Shown here piece after piece: positions 17,717-26,439 of a DNA stretch of 57,810 nt (positions within the stretch are counted from its first letter, which is position 1; the number at the start of each line of letters is the position of its first letter). A model generated the notes under the pieces. The model saw only the letters and a program-made list of their open reading frames with translations, had not been told where the DNA came from and did not search any database. The DNA comes from Flammeovirgaceae bacterium BBD 1991-12 (GTDB lineage: Bacteria > Bacteroidota > Bacteroidia > Cytophagales > Cyclobacteriaceae). Location: contig LYSV01000037.1 of assembly GCA_001657315.1 (NCBI GenBank), positions 1 to 57,810 on the forward strand, read 5' to 3'. A program made the position numbers and the translations under genes.

Positions 17717-20695
17717 CTAAGGGCGTCCAACGTCTGGATTGCGGTTTTTTATAGCGCGTTTAATCTTATCCATTTCGCTCCTTGAAGCTGTTGGTCTTAT
17801 TTCTACGGTATCCCTGAGCTTACTTCCCTTCTCCAGCACACGCTGGTCATAGGCTACTCCGAAATTCTGTACAAAATTTTCATATCCACCTCCGTAGAAA
17901 TCACTTATGACCCAGGTAAGGGATGTTTCATTATGGTCGTAATAGCTGCGGGAATGCTGATGACCGCCGGAAATGAGGGCCAGTCCCTCATGATTGGAAT
18001 TGCTCAGTGCCATGTAACGAATATTGGTTTTGGTGCTTCTGAAATCACGTGTACCATAAACGGAATCATCATTTTTCCAGTCTGTAATCAGAGGGGAGAA
18101 CCTGTCGCTTTCCACAGTAGTACCCATGGAGGCCGAGCCCTCAGGCCGTCCGATATGTTGATCAGGATATACTGTCCAGTAGCTGTCTTTTATCCACTCC
18201 AGTTGGGTGAGTCCCGGATCAGCTTTAAAGGCAATACCTGTTTCACGCACATCCCCTGTGGCTGGTCTGGGAGGCCTTTCACTATCCAGCAACCATTCAA
18301 AATCATAGTGAATACCGAATCTGCCGTCTGCATGGAAGGTATAGGTGAAAATGCCGCGTGCTTCTTTGTATGCTCCAGATACCCTTACCTGCAGACTATC
18401 GCTAAGCCTTTGTGTAGAGATGTTCTTTAGATTCCATTCACTGCACAGCGTGGCCTTATCCGCATAATAACGGGTAGCTACAAGGTGTGGGCCACTTTTA
18501 AGTACATGTTGCCCCTTTATACGGATATCCCCGATCAACCCTGTGGATGTATTGATCCTGTATTCAAAATGATCTCCCGAGATCTGCAGGGTACTGTCCG
18601 TTTCAGTTATAACAAGAGGTTTACTTTGATCTGTTGTGGTAGGTTCAGGCCGGGCTGTGGCGTTCTCATTTTTTAATGGAATGCTGTATTCATCCACCAG
18701 ATAGCCTGAAGGGTGAACAAATTTCAGCTTGAGTGACGTGGATCGTTGATCTGCGTCCATCACAACAGGGACGGACAGTATACCCTTCCTTTGCGCAGGG
18801 ATATCTGCACTGATCTCTCCTTGTTGCCGGGCATATTGCCATAAAACCTTAAGCTCCTTCAGGTTGGAGAAATTGTACCTGTTAAATACCTCCAGTTGAA
18901 CAGGTTTTCCGGGTTCAGTCCTGATCCTGCCATGATTGACACGTACGGGGCTGTATGCCTTTTTAGTATGCCAGTATTCAGGCTTGGCCCTCCTCCAGCT
19001 GTCCCGGATGCCGAAGGCCAGGTACTGTTTGCCTTTGTCCGGCGCTCTGTATTTGATGCCGTCATTCCCTGAAAAAATACAGCCTCCAACCACTCCGTCA
19101 GTTGTGTAAGTGTAATCCATGTGTTTTTCCATATACCGGTACCAGTAGTCCCGGATGCCAGGGTCCGCGTGGTGCTCTTTGGCATTGTTCAGGAAAATAT
19201 GGCTCCACTCGCCATAGATCATGGGCCTGTCCGCCGGCACGGAACGGTCCCTGAGATTGGGATAATGCACGTTGTCAATGTCCGTATAGGGCAGACCTAT
19301 CCCGAATTTATCCAGGTGCGCTTCTGCCATCACTGGTCTGGAGTCATCGGCCAGTTGTGTAGCTTCACCCGCAGTAGTGAAGGCCTCCAGGGTAAAGTCG
19401 GATTCATTACCCACGGTCCAGATAATGACGGAGGGATGGTTCCTGAACACCTCTATCTTCTCCAGGGTGAGTTTTTTAAGCGCTTTGGTATAGGCTTCAT
19501 CTTCTCCCAGCCCTTTGTGGGCCTTGAAAAAATCTACATCAATGAACGTGACCGGTGTTTCCATGGACATGAAAAGTCCCATTTCATCGCACAGTGCGGG
19601 AAGGGCTTCTGTTGAGGGAAAAGGCCTGACATAGTTGATATTAGCTTCTCTAAAGGCCTGCAGATCGTTTCCAACCTCTTCCCGGGTGATGGCATGTCCC
19701 TTCAGTGGAAAGCGGGTGTGGTAGTTGGTACCGTGAAGCTTTACAGGTGTATTGTTGATGTATAACTCCCTTCCCCGTACTTCTACCTGCCGGAAACCGA
19801 TCTTTTGACGGACGGTGATTTTTTCTGCACCGGAGTGGTGCAATGTGAGTTCAAGTTCGTACAGGTACGGATGTTCACTCTCCCAGTGTTTCGGTGATTC
19901 CACTGGCAGATCCAATGCGATTGTTTCCTTTTTATTTGAAAGAATACGGGCAATTCGATGATGATCCGGTGAGATGGGAACAATATTGCCGTCCGGACCA
20001 GTCAGCCGCATGGTAAGTTCCGTATTTCTGACGGTGTGACGGCCCTCGTTGATCACGTCAAGATCGAGGGCCAGATTGGCATTGACAAAGTTTTTGTCAA
20101 AAGTAGTGTTTACGTGGAGCCTGGACAGATGCACCTGCGGCAGTGCCATGAGGTATGCACTTTGGGTCATGCCCAGAAAATCCCGGGTAGAGGTGCGGCT
20201 CAGGTCAGAACGTGATACCTTCAGCGTGATCACATTGGATTCAGCCACATGGACCAGCGCTGTAATGTCCAGCTCAAAGGGAATATAACCCCCATCATGT
20301 TCGCCTGCCCTTTTGCCGTTGATCCAGACTTCAGCCAACCCTTCCACTGATCCAAACCTCAGCTTAATGCTTTTTTCTTTCCATGAGTCCGGTACTAAAA
20401 AGGATCTTTGATAAGCTGCACTGGCGAGGTTTTTCGCTCCTGTATATTGTGGGTATACCGCAGTGAGCTGGCAGGGTATAGTAATGTCGAGGGTTTCGGG
20501 CCAAAAGCTGTGATCTGTTTTACTAAAATCGTCCGGTGGGTTCGGCACAAAGGTCCACGGACCATCAAGAGATAATGTGGTCTGCTCCAGGTCTGTAATC
20601 ATAGACGGTTTAGGGGTGTACCTTATCTGTGACAGACCACAAATGCTGTTGATGGTGATCAGAATGATGCCCGGAAATAATGCCTTTGACTTCAT
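17717..20695 (-). CDS. Glycoside hydrolase family 2 (beta-galactosidase/glucuronidase/mannosidase type)
   Basis: This 992-residue secreted enzyme has an N-terminal signal (FPGIILITINSICGLSQ), a sugar-binding jelly roll with GLAEVWINGKRAGEHDGGYI (119-138), an Ig-like domain, and the GH2 TIM barrel from about 305. Catalytic residues are Glu431 in WTVGNES (acid/base, 427-432) and Glu496 in MIYGEWSH (nucleophile). LHGTNYHTRFP (320-330) is the conserved barrel entry. A long C-terminal part from about 640 resembles the bgal small-chain-like domain. It is the first gene of its operon. The family covers several beta-sugars, so the linkage cleaved is not determined. Confidence 0.93.
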   Translation of the reverse strand: MKSKALFPGIILITINSICGLSQIRYTPKPSMITDLEQTTLSLDGPWTFVPNPPDDFSKTDHSFWPETLDITIPCQLTAVYPQYTGAKNLASAAYQRSFLVPDSWKEKSIKLRFGSVEGLAEVWINGKRAGEHDGGYIPFELDITALVHVAESNVITLKVSRSDLSRTSTRDFLGMTQSAYLMALPQVHLSRLHVNTTFDKNFVNANLALDLDVINEGRHTVRNTELTMRLTGPDGNIVPISPDHHRIARILSNKKETIALDLPVESPKHWESEHPYLYELELTLHHSGAEKITVRQKIGFRQVEVRGRELYINNTPVKLHGTNYHTRFPLKGHAITREEVGNDLQAFREANINYVRPFPSTEALPALCDEMGLFMSMETPVTFIDVDFFKAHKGLGEDEAYTKALKKLTLEKIEVFRNHPSVIIWTVGNESDFTLEAFTTAGEATQLADDSRPVMAEAHLDKFGIGLPYTDIDNVHYPNLRDRSVPADRPMIYGEWSHIFLNNAKEHHADPGIRDYWYRYMEKHMDYTYTTDGVVGGCIFSGNDGIKYRAPDKGKQYLAFGIRDSWRRAKPEYWHTKKAYSPVRVNHGRIRTEPGKPVQLEVFNRYNFSNLKELKVLWQYARQQGEISADIPAQRKGILSVPVVMDADQRSTSLKLKFVHPSGYLVDEYSIPLKNENATARPEPTTTDQSKPLVITETDSTLQISGDHFEYRINTSTGLIGDIRIKGQHVLKSGPHLVATRYYADKATLCSEWNLKNISTQRLSDSLQVRVSGAYKEARGIFTYTFHADGRFGIHYDFEWLLDSERPPRPATGDVRETGIAFKADPGLTQLEWIKDSYWTVYPDQHIGRPEGSASMGTTVESDRFSPLITDWKNDDSVYGTRDFRSTKTNIRYMALSNSNHEGLALISGGHQHSRSYYDHNETSLTWVISDFYGGGYENFVQNFGVAYDQRVLEKGSKLRDTVEIRPTASRSEMDKIKRAIKNRNPDVGRP

Positions 20696-20968
20696 CAGGG
20701 AAAAAGTGGATCTGGTGGTTCGCTAAGTTAAATCATAAATGATTAAAAACAATAATAAATGAAAGTATTTGAAATTATATTTGTTATTGATTTTGGAAAA
20801 TATGCTTCTCTGAATCCATCAAAATCCAGCATTGTAAGTACATTTAGCATGAGCATCTTAAATAATTTCAACTCTGTTTTTTGTGCTTTTGAAGCCTCCT
20901 GAACTGATTAAAATGGGCTATGTTTATTGCCGTATTAATACTACATGAATTCATAATTTATTACAGAA
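20696..20968. promoter_or_regulatory. AT-rich upstream region of the GH2 operon
   Basis: No gene is seen in these 273 bp. AACAATAATAAATGAAAG at 20748-20765 differs by one base from AACAATAATAAATAAAAG at 4560-4577, in the same orientation and at a similar distance (50-70 versus about 10 bp) upstream of a minus-strand operon of the same locus. An adjacent near-palindrome ATCATAAATGAT lies at 20732-20743. These are candidate operator sequences. The part from 20800 to 20968 shows nothing further. Confidence 0.45.
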
Positions 20969-21451
20969 ATGCCCCGACCTACCAACAGGACCCAGCTCGT
21001 AGAACCGGGTAACAGCAATTATTAAAAACTACTCGACTTTGTGGACTCTTTTTTAAAAGAGGAAGTGCATGCGGAATTTTCCGGAAGGCACATTAAACAG
21101 AAATATCCGCGATGTGCTGGCACACCTGCACGAATGGCATCTTATGGTACAGGGTGGGTATGACAGAGAAAAGCCTGATATTCCGGCCAAAGGATATACC
21201 TGGAAGACCACACCGGATCTGAACAGAGAGATCCAGAAAATACAGTAAAACAGACCCAACAGAGGTAAGATGTTTGTTGCAGGATTCATTTGAAGCGATC
21301 CGGAAACTCATAGAAAAGCATACGGATAAGGAGCTTTTTGAAAAAAGCGCTACAGGTGGACGGGTACTACCTCGGTGGGCGCCTACTTCGTTTCTGCCAC
21401 TTCCAGCCATTAAGATTGGGCCTACAACTGATCAGGCGTGCAGGAATATAG
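20969..21451 (+). pseudogene. ClbS/DfsB-family (DUF1706) four-helix-bundle protein, decayed
   Basis: Pieced together across frames, the region reads MPRPTNRTQL, then a stop, KLLDFVDS, a frameshift near 21078, PEGTLNRNIRDVLAHLHEWH, PAKGYTWKTTPDLNREIQ, another shift, LLQDSFEAIRKLIEKHTDKE, a shift, WTGTTSVGAYFVSATSSH, an in-frame stop, DWAYN, a shift, LIRRAG and stop. This order and wording match the ClbS/DfsB family (PRPTTKxQL, HLHEWH, KGYxWKTTP, HTDxEL, SLGAYxxSATSSHYDWA), some members of which hydrolyse the colibactin cyclopropane. At least four frame changes and internal stops are present, too many for sequencing error, so the gene is dead. Confidence 0.85.
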
Positions 21452-21541
21452 TGCAAGACGACAGATGGAATACCGGATTCAATCATTCCTCCGGTAATTT
21501 GACCACACTTTGCATCATGATAAAAGATAAATATATAGATT

Positions 21542-21556
21542 TGCAACAATGTTGCA
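21542..21556. promoter_or_regulatory. Zur-like palindrome at the TonB receptor start
   Basis: TGCAACA-A-TGTTGCA is a perfect-armed palindrome. It recurs twice upstream of the next gene (23941-23955 and 23979-23993), and the genes it precedes look like zinc-uptake genes. The ATG of the receptor (21549) lies inside it. Repression by a Fur-family zinc regulator is inferred; no such regulator gene is in the window. Confidence 0.65.
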
Positions 21557-23936
21557 TTTGTATACCGCCGTCTTCGTCAGCATTTTAGTCTTAGTTCCCA
21601 ATTGGCTGGTGGGCCAGGAACAGCAGCTGGACCTTAGCGGAACTATTTCAGATGAAACAGGTAGTCCGATAGAGGCGGCAGCTGTCAGGGTTTCTCAGGG
21701 TGAGGGACATGCTGTATCCGATGAGCATGGAAGGTTTTCAATATCCTTTCAAACCAGTGGACAAACCGTATTTCTGGAGATCTCACATGTTTCCTATGAA
21801 CCTGTCCGCATCCCGGTTACTCAATTTGAAGATCATTCCGGAATACAGATCACGCTTAGGGAAGCGGTCAGGGTCCTTGAAGGAATAGAAGTATATCAGG
21901 ATCTGTTGACAATGCTGCTGCATGAAAGCCAGCCTGTATTGGTGATTGATAGGGAGTTCATCGAAAGGAACAACGCCGGTACCTTTTCAGGTGCGTTGGC
22001 CTCTCTGCCGGGTGTCAGCACCATAAACCTTGGCGTGGGTATAGCCAAACCTGTGATCAGGGGAATGAGCTTTAATCGCATACTGGTCAACAACCGGGGG
22101 ATAAAGCAGGAAGGGCAGCAGTGGGGAGCCGACCACGGATTGGAAATCGATCCATTTGATGTTGAATCTGTAGAGATCATCAAAGGGCCGGCGTCGCTTC
22201 TGTATGGTTCCGATGGTCTTGGAGGTGTGATCAATATCAGGGAGGAGAAGTTCCCTGAAACTGAAGGCAACAGGATCGAATGGATCTCTTCTTACCAGTC
22301 GAATAATAGTGCTTTTTCCAATTCGCTCAGCTGGCAGGGCAGAAAGCACAACTGGTTGTACAGTGCCCGTGTTACCCACCAGGATTACGGGGATTATACC
22401 GTACCGGCCGATGAATTTACCTATGCGGGCTTTAATCTGCCCATTTACGAAAACAGGTTGAAGAACACCGCCGGAAAGGAACTTCACTACAGTGTGATGA
22501 CCGGGTATACCAATGAGGACATAACTTCTACATTGCGGTTTTCTGCTTTTAATCAGGAGGCAGGCATTTTCACGGGCGCCATAGGCCTGCCCAGAAGCTA
22601 TAATCTCAGGCATGAAAACCGTCACAGGGATATTGATTTTCCCAGGCAGGAAAACCAGCATTTGATGCTGATCAGCAGCACTACACTTTCCTTAGGCAAA
22701 AACAGGCTGGAAGTGGACCTGGGTATTCAGTGGAACCGGCGGGAAGAGCTTTCTTTTCCAGGGGCCCACGGCATTGACGCATCAGTAGTGAACAGTAATC
22801 TTGCTTTAGGCCTTGGGCTCACTACCTATACATCCAATGTGCGCTATCAGCTCAACCCGGCGCCGGGCTACAGTGTCCTGTTGGGCGGCCAGTTCCAGTA
22901 CATGGATAATGAACGGGACGGTTTCGAATTTTTGCTGCCCGATTTTAATTCTACCCAGCTGGGCTTCTTTAGTTATCATGTCTGGGAGGTGGACCGGAAA
23001 TGGGTGTTCAATGCAGGCATACGATATGATCACGGGCGACATACCATCCGGCAGCATCTGCAACCACTGTATGACCGGGGTACTTTGCAGCCTACAGGCG
23101 AGTTTGAGGAAAGGGTGCCGGGCTTTGACAGAGCGTTTGAAAACTTCAGCGGTGGTGCCGGTGCCACCTTTATTCTAAATGCTTCCAGCAATTTCAAATT
23201 GAATTTAGGGAATAGTTTCAGGTTCCCGTCCGCTATCGAGCTCTCCAGCAATGGTGTCCATCATGGAAACTTCAGGCATGAGGTCGGTGACCCCTCCCTG
23301 GATATAGAAAGAGGGTACCAGGCAGACTTCACCTTCCAGCACCGGGAAGAAGATCTACTGCTTGAGTTCTCGGCATTCTACGCCTTTTACCAGCAATATA
23401 TTTATCTGGCGCCAACCGGCCGTTTTTCCTATCTGGCATCAGGAGGCACTATGTGGCAATACCGGCAGGATGACGCGATCTTTAATGGTATGGAGCTGAT
23501 GGCCAGCTATCGGTTGCCCTTGAATTTAAAAGCGGAGCTGGCTGCCGAGTGGGTGCAGAATATTAATCGTAATACTGATCTTCCTTTGCCACTCACACCG
23601 GCTGCATCAGTTCTGACCCATCTGGAATACAACGGGTTTAAATGGGCTGGCCGAACGATAAGTGATGCTTATGTCTTTGCGGAGGGGCGGCAGCTGTTTG
23701 ATCAGAACCGGGTAGACCGAAATGAAAGAACAACGTCCGGCAGCTTTATACTGAATGCAGGAATGGGTTGTCGTCTTCAGGTGGGTGAACGAAAATTGCA
23801 GTTCAGGCTGAACATCAGTAACCTTCTGAATACATCCTATTTCAATCACATCAGCAGATACCGGCTTATCAACTTACCCGAGCAGGGAAGGAATCTGGTC
23901 CTGTCCCTGAAAATACCGGTTCATCCTGGAAAATAA
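21549..23936 (+). CDS. TonB-dependent outer membrane receptor, probable zinc (ZnuD-like) importer
   Basis: This 795-residue receptor has a signal peptide (MLHLYTAVFVSILVLVPNWLVGQ), a carboxypeptidase-regulatory-like domain (about 28-110), a plug with GIAKPVIRGMSFNRILVNN and the metal-receptor-like GQQWGADHGLEID (about 175-205), and a 22-strand-type barrel ending SLKIPVHPGK. A His-rich stretch, LRHENRHRDIDFPRQENQH, occurs in a predicted extracellular loop. The start at 21549 is the only ATG giving a signal peptide, although it sits in the Zur-like palindrome. Zinc specificity rests on that palindrome and on the downstream AztD-like gene; copper is the main alternative. Confidence 0.85.
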   Translation: MLHLYTAVFVSILVLVPNWLVGQEQQLDLSGTISDETGSPIEAAAVRVSQGEGHAVSDEHGRFSISFQTSGQTVFLEISHVSYEPVRIPVTQFEDHSGIQITLREAVRVLEGIEVYQDLLTMLLHESQPVLVIDREFIERNNAGTFSGALASLPGVSTINLGVGIAKPVIRGMSFNRILVNNRGIKQEGQQWGADHGLEIDPFDVESVEIIKGPASLLYGSDGLGGVINIREEKFPETEGNRIEWISSYQSNNSAFSNSLSWQGRKHNWLYSARVTHQDYGDYTVPADEFTYAGFNLPIYENRLKNTAGKELHYSVMTGYTNEDITSTLRFSAFNQEAGIFTGAIGLPRSYNLRHENRHRDIDFPRQENQHLMLISSTTLSLGKNRLEVDLGIQWNRREELSFPGAHGIDASVVNSNLALGLGLTTYTSNVRYQLNPAPGYSVLLGGQFQYMDNERDGFEFLLPDFNSTQLGFFSYHVWEVDRKWVFNAGIRYDHGRHTIRQHLQPLYDRGTLQPTGEFEERVPGFDRAFENFSGGAGATFILNASSNFKLNLGNSFRFPSAIELSSNGVHHGNFRHEVGDPSLDIERGYQADFTFQHREEDLLLEFSAFYAFYQQYIYLAPTGRFSYLASGGTMWQYRQDDAIFNGMELMASYRLPLNLKAELAAEWVQNINRNTDLPLPLTPAASVLTHLEYNGFKWAGRTISDAYVFAEGRQLFDQNRVDRNERTTSGSFILNAGMGCRLQVGERKLQFRLNISNLLNTSYFNHISRYRLINLPEQGRNLVLSLKIPVHPGK

Positions 23937-23940
23937 TTAT

Positions 23941-23993
23941 TGCAACATTGTTGCGTTTAGAAATGTCGTATTTATATTTACAACATTGTTGCA
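23941..23993. promoter_or_regulatory. Two Zur-like palindromes upstream of the DUF4625 lipoprotein
   Basis: TGCAACATTGTTGCG (23941-23955) and TACAACATTGTTGCA (23979-23993) each match the palindrome TGCAACATTGTTGCA with one mismatch. Their centres are 38 bp apart, between the receptor stop (23936) and the ATG at 24013. This implies a separate regulated promoter for the downstream genes. Confidence 0.7.
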
Positions 23994-24012
23994 TTTAAGG
24001 TATGCCCATTCC

Positions 24013-24906
24013 ATGAAAAAGAGTTTATCCCCATTCGTTGTTCTATTACCCTTATGTCTGTTTACCGCGTGCCTGGAATCAGGTGACGATGACAGTGTGG
24101 ACCTGATCAGTCCTGAAATAAGCCCGGTGGCCGGTACGCAGGATATCATGCCCGGACACTTTATTGAAGTAAGTGCGGATGTGAAAAGTGTTCCGCTCGC
24201 CTTTCAGGTAGCAGATGGAACAGGTATTTCAGAGATCCTTCTGGAAGCGCACAGTGGTTTTGACGGTCATACCCATGGCAGAAAGACCAACGGTGATTTT
24301 GTGTTGTTTGGTTATTATCATGTCATTACTGCCGATGAGCTTGAGGATCCCCGGTTTTTTGAAAGTGACGCTACGGATGATCTCACAATTTATCTGGACG
24401 AACGAAACACACTTATCCCGGATGAGGCGCTGATACTCGCAGGTCCTTATCATTTTTCTATCAAAGCTACGGATACAGAAGGCAACGAGACTTCTTATGC
24501 AGACAACTCGACCTACCATACCACCCTCTACATCCAACGGGAATACGCGCCTTTGATCAATGTAAACGCAATAGATAAGACCGTAGGCACAGTGGAAGGA
24601 AGCGTAAGCAGGAATGCGGACCATGAGTTTTCATCAGATATTGTATTCTTATGGGTCTACATTTCACGGCCTAACGCCAGCAATCCTGCCCAGGAAGGAG
24701 AGGTCCTCAGAGAGTGGGTATGGGGGGAATCAAACTGGCCACACCAGTTTAGAGATGATACCGGCACAGGCCTGGCCGATCCTCAAAACATAGACCTTTC
24801 TGAATTATTGGCAGGAGAAGAGGCAGTACGTCAAATGGACGATACGGAGCTCCTTACGGTCTGGGCCGAAGATGCAAACGGGAATATTTCCGTCAGATCC
24901 TTTTAA
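24013..24906 (+). CDS. DUF4625-type lipoprotein, probable metal-binding partner
   Basis: This 297-residue lipoprotein has the signal MKKSLSPFVVLLPLCLFTAC and then Ig-like repeats of the DUF4625 type. The characteristic metal-binding-looking segment HSGFDGHTHGRK (about residues 80-91) is present. A second Ig-like unit begins near 175. The ATG at 24013 gives a normal lipoprotein signal; the frame stays open upstream to a TTG at 23986 inside the second palindrome. Placement between a TonB receptor and an AztD-like gene, behind two Zur-like boxes, suggests surface or periplasmic zinc capture. No enzymatic motif is seen. Confidence 0.75.
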   Translation: MKKSLSPFVVLLPLCLFTACLESGDDDSVDLISPEISPVAGTQDIMPGHFIEVSADVKSVPLAFQVADGTGISEILLEAHSGFDGHTHGRKTNGDFVLFGYYHVITADELEDPRFFESDATDDLTIYLDERNTLIPDEALILAGPYHFSIKATDTEGNETSYADNSTYHTTLYIQREYAPLINVNAIDKTVGTVEGSVSRNADHEFSSDIVFLWVYISRPNASNPAQEGEVLREWVWGESNWPHQFRDDTGTGLADPQNIDLSELLAGEEAVRQMDDTELLTVWAEDANGNISVRSF

Positions 24907-25032
24907 AAAATTACAACTCTTTTTTAACAAGTTATAACCATATCATGACCCAGGTGAAAAGAAGATTGACCTAAGTCTCATTTGTCAAGCTTCGTCAGCT
25001 AAAAGTTGTGATCACCAATAACAATCAAAACT

Positions 25033-26343
25033 ATGACTATAATGAAAAACCTAACGTTAAAATTTTGGCCTATGATGGCTTTGCTCGTCTTTATGGCAGC
25101 CTGTGACGATGATGACTCTACAGAAGTTGAACCGGAAGAACCAGTTAGCTTTGCAGACTTTGAAGACGAATGGGTACGGCTTTCCTTAATCCAGGAAGAT
25201 CAAATTGAAGTGATGCAAGCCGCAAGAGAGGAAATGATTGGCTCTGTAGACACCGGCTTACCGAAAGGCGCACGTTATTACCCTAGCAACTCAGGCAGAT
25301 ACCTTACGGTAATTAATACAAGTAATAATGAAGTAAGGTTTTTTGACACGGGTGTGGTCAACCATGCTGACCACGGGCATCAAAACCAGGTACGCTGGTT
25401 AGATTTAATCCTGCAAACCGCTGCGCCTGTACACTATACGAGCGTAAATGGCAACATAGTGATCTTCAATGATGGTGATGGATCTATTACCTACGTGAGG
25501 GAGGTAAATGGACTGGAATTGCCGGCTTATACACCAATAACCATGCAACTGGAAAATACAAAGGCACATCACGGCGTAGGGATTGCACTAAATAGTGGGA
25601 AGTTTGCCGTAACATTTCAAAGTGATACCCCTCCAAATGGATATGAATGGGGGCCACAGATGGTTAAATATGTAACCAGCGAAGGTGCTGTGATAGATGA
25701 CAATGGAGGAGTTGAAGTAAAGGGGATTCATGGGAGCGCTAACAATGGTAGCTACGGAGCCTTTGGTTCAACCGATGGTGTTATCATTGTAGATGATCAA
25801 GACAATATTGACCTTGTTCCTAATATTGGCGATGACCTCCGAGACGAAAGCGGTTATTGGATAGGTACTTTAAAAAGTCATGTCAATAGTCAGGTATTCT
25901 ATGGTAGAGCAAGAAACCTCGGCATTTACATAGTAAACCCCGAACAGAAAAGTATGTCCCTTTTATACGAAGGAAGTAACGTAGCAAATGACATGTTTAG
26001 CTTTAATGGTGAATTTTATTTGCTCCATACAGATGATGGAAGAATCAGGGTTTACGATGCTAATACGAGTAACCTGGTAACTGAAAGAGTGGTGAAGATG
26101 GCCGAAATTCCAGATTCTCCTATCACAAGTGGCAGATCAGCAGGCTCAGAAGTAGCGCAGTTGCGACAACTTGAGGAGGAGAGTCCGGTACTGGTGTGCT
26201 CCGATAAATTTCTTTATGTACTGGCTCCCAACCGAACCGATATAAAAGTACTTTCCATAGCTGATTTAAACCACGTGCATACTATAAAGCTTGAAAATGC
26301 TGTTCAAAGCATTGCTAAAAATGGTTTTACAGTTAATAATTGA
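25033..26343 (+). CDS. AztD-like zinc metallochaperone lipoprotein (beta-propeller)
   Basis: This 436-residue lipoprotein has the signal MKNLTLKFWPMMALLVFMAAC (possible second start ATG 25042). The mature part resembles the AztD zinc chaperone: a His-rich loop VNHADHGHQ (about 108-116), VHYTSVNGNIVIFNDGDG, AHHGVGIAL, KGIHGSANNGSYGAFGSTDG and a C-terminal propeller repeat with DIKVLSIADLNHVHTI. AztD proteins bind zinc in the periplasm and hand it to an ABC-transporter binding protein. No znuABC/aztABC genes are near, so it may serve the outer membrane receptor instead. The gene is more AT-rich than the glycan locus. Family call is by remembered motif pattern, not by a search. Confidence 0.75.
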   Translation: MTIMKNLTLKFWPMMALLVFMAACDDDDSTEVEPEEPVSFADFEDEWVRLSLIQEDQIEVMQAAREEMIGSVDTGLPKGARYYPSNSGRYLTVINTSNNEVRFFDTGVVNHADHGHQNQVRWLDLILQTAAPVHYTSVNGNIVIFNDGDGSITYVREVNGLELPAYTPITMQLENTKAHHGVGIALNSGKFAVTFQSDTPPNGYEWGPQMVKYVTSEGAVIDDNGGVEVKGIHGSANNGSYGAFGSTDGVIIVDDQDNIDLVPNIGDDLRDESGYWIGTLKSHVNSQVFYGRARNLGIYIVNPEQKSMSLLYEGSNVANDMFSFNGEFYLLHTDDGRIRVYDANTSNLVTERVVKMAEIPDSPITSGRSAGSEVAQLRQLEEESPVLVCSDKFLYVLAPNRTDIKVLSIADLNHVHTIKLENAVQSIAKNGFTVNN

Positions 26344-26439
26344 ATAGGTCATGTAGTAATTAGTATTAATAAAAGTTTTACTTGCATTTTTTAATAAGTA
26401 ATATATTTAATATTTAACAGATGAAAAACCAACACAATT

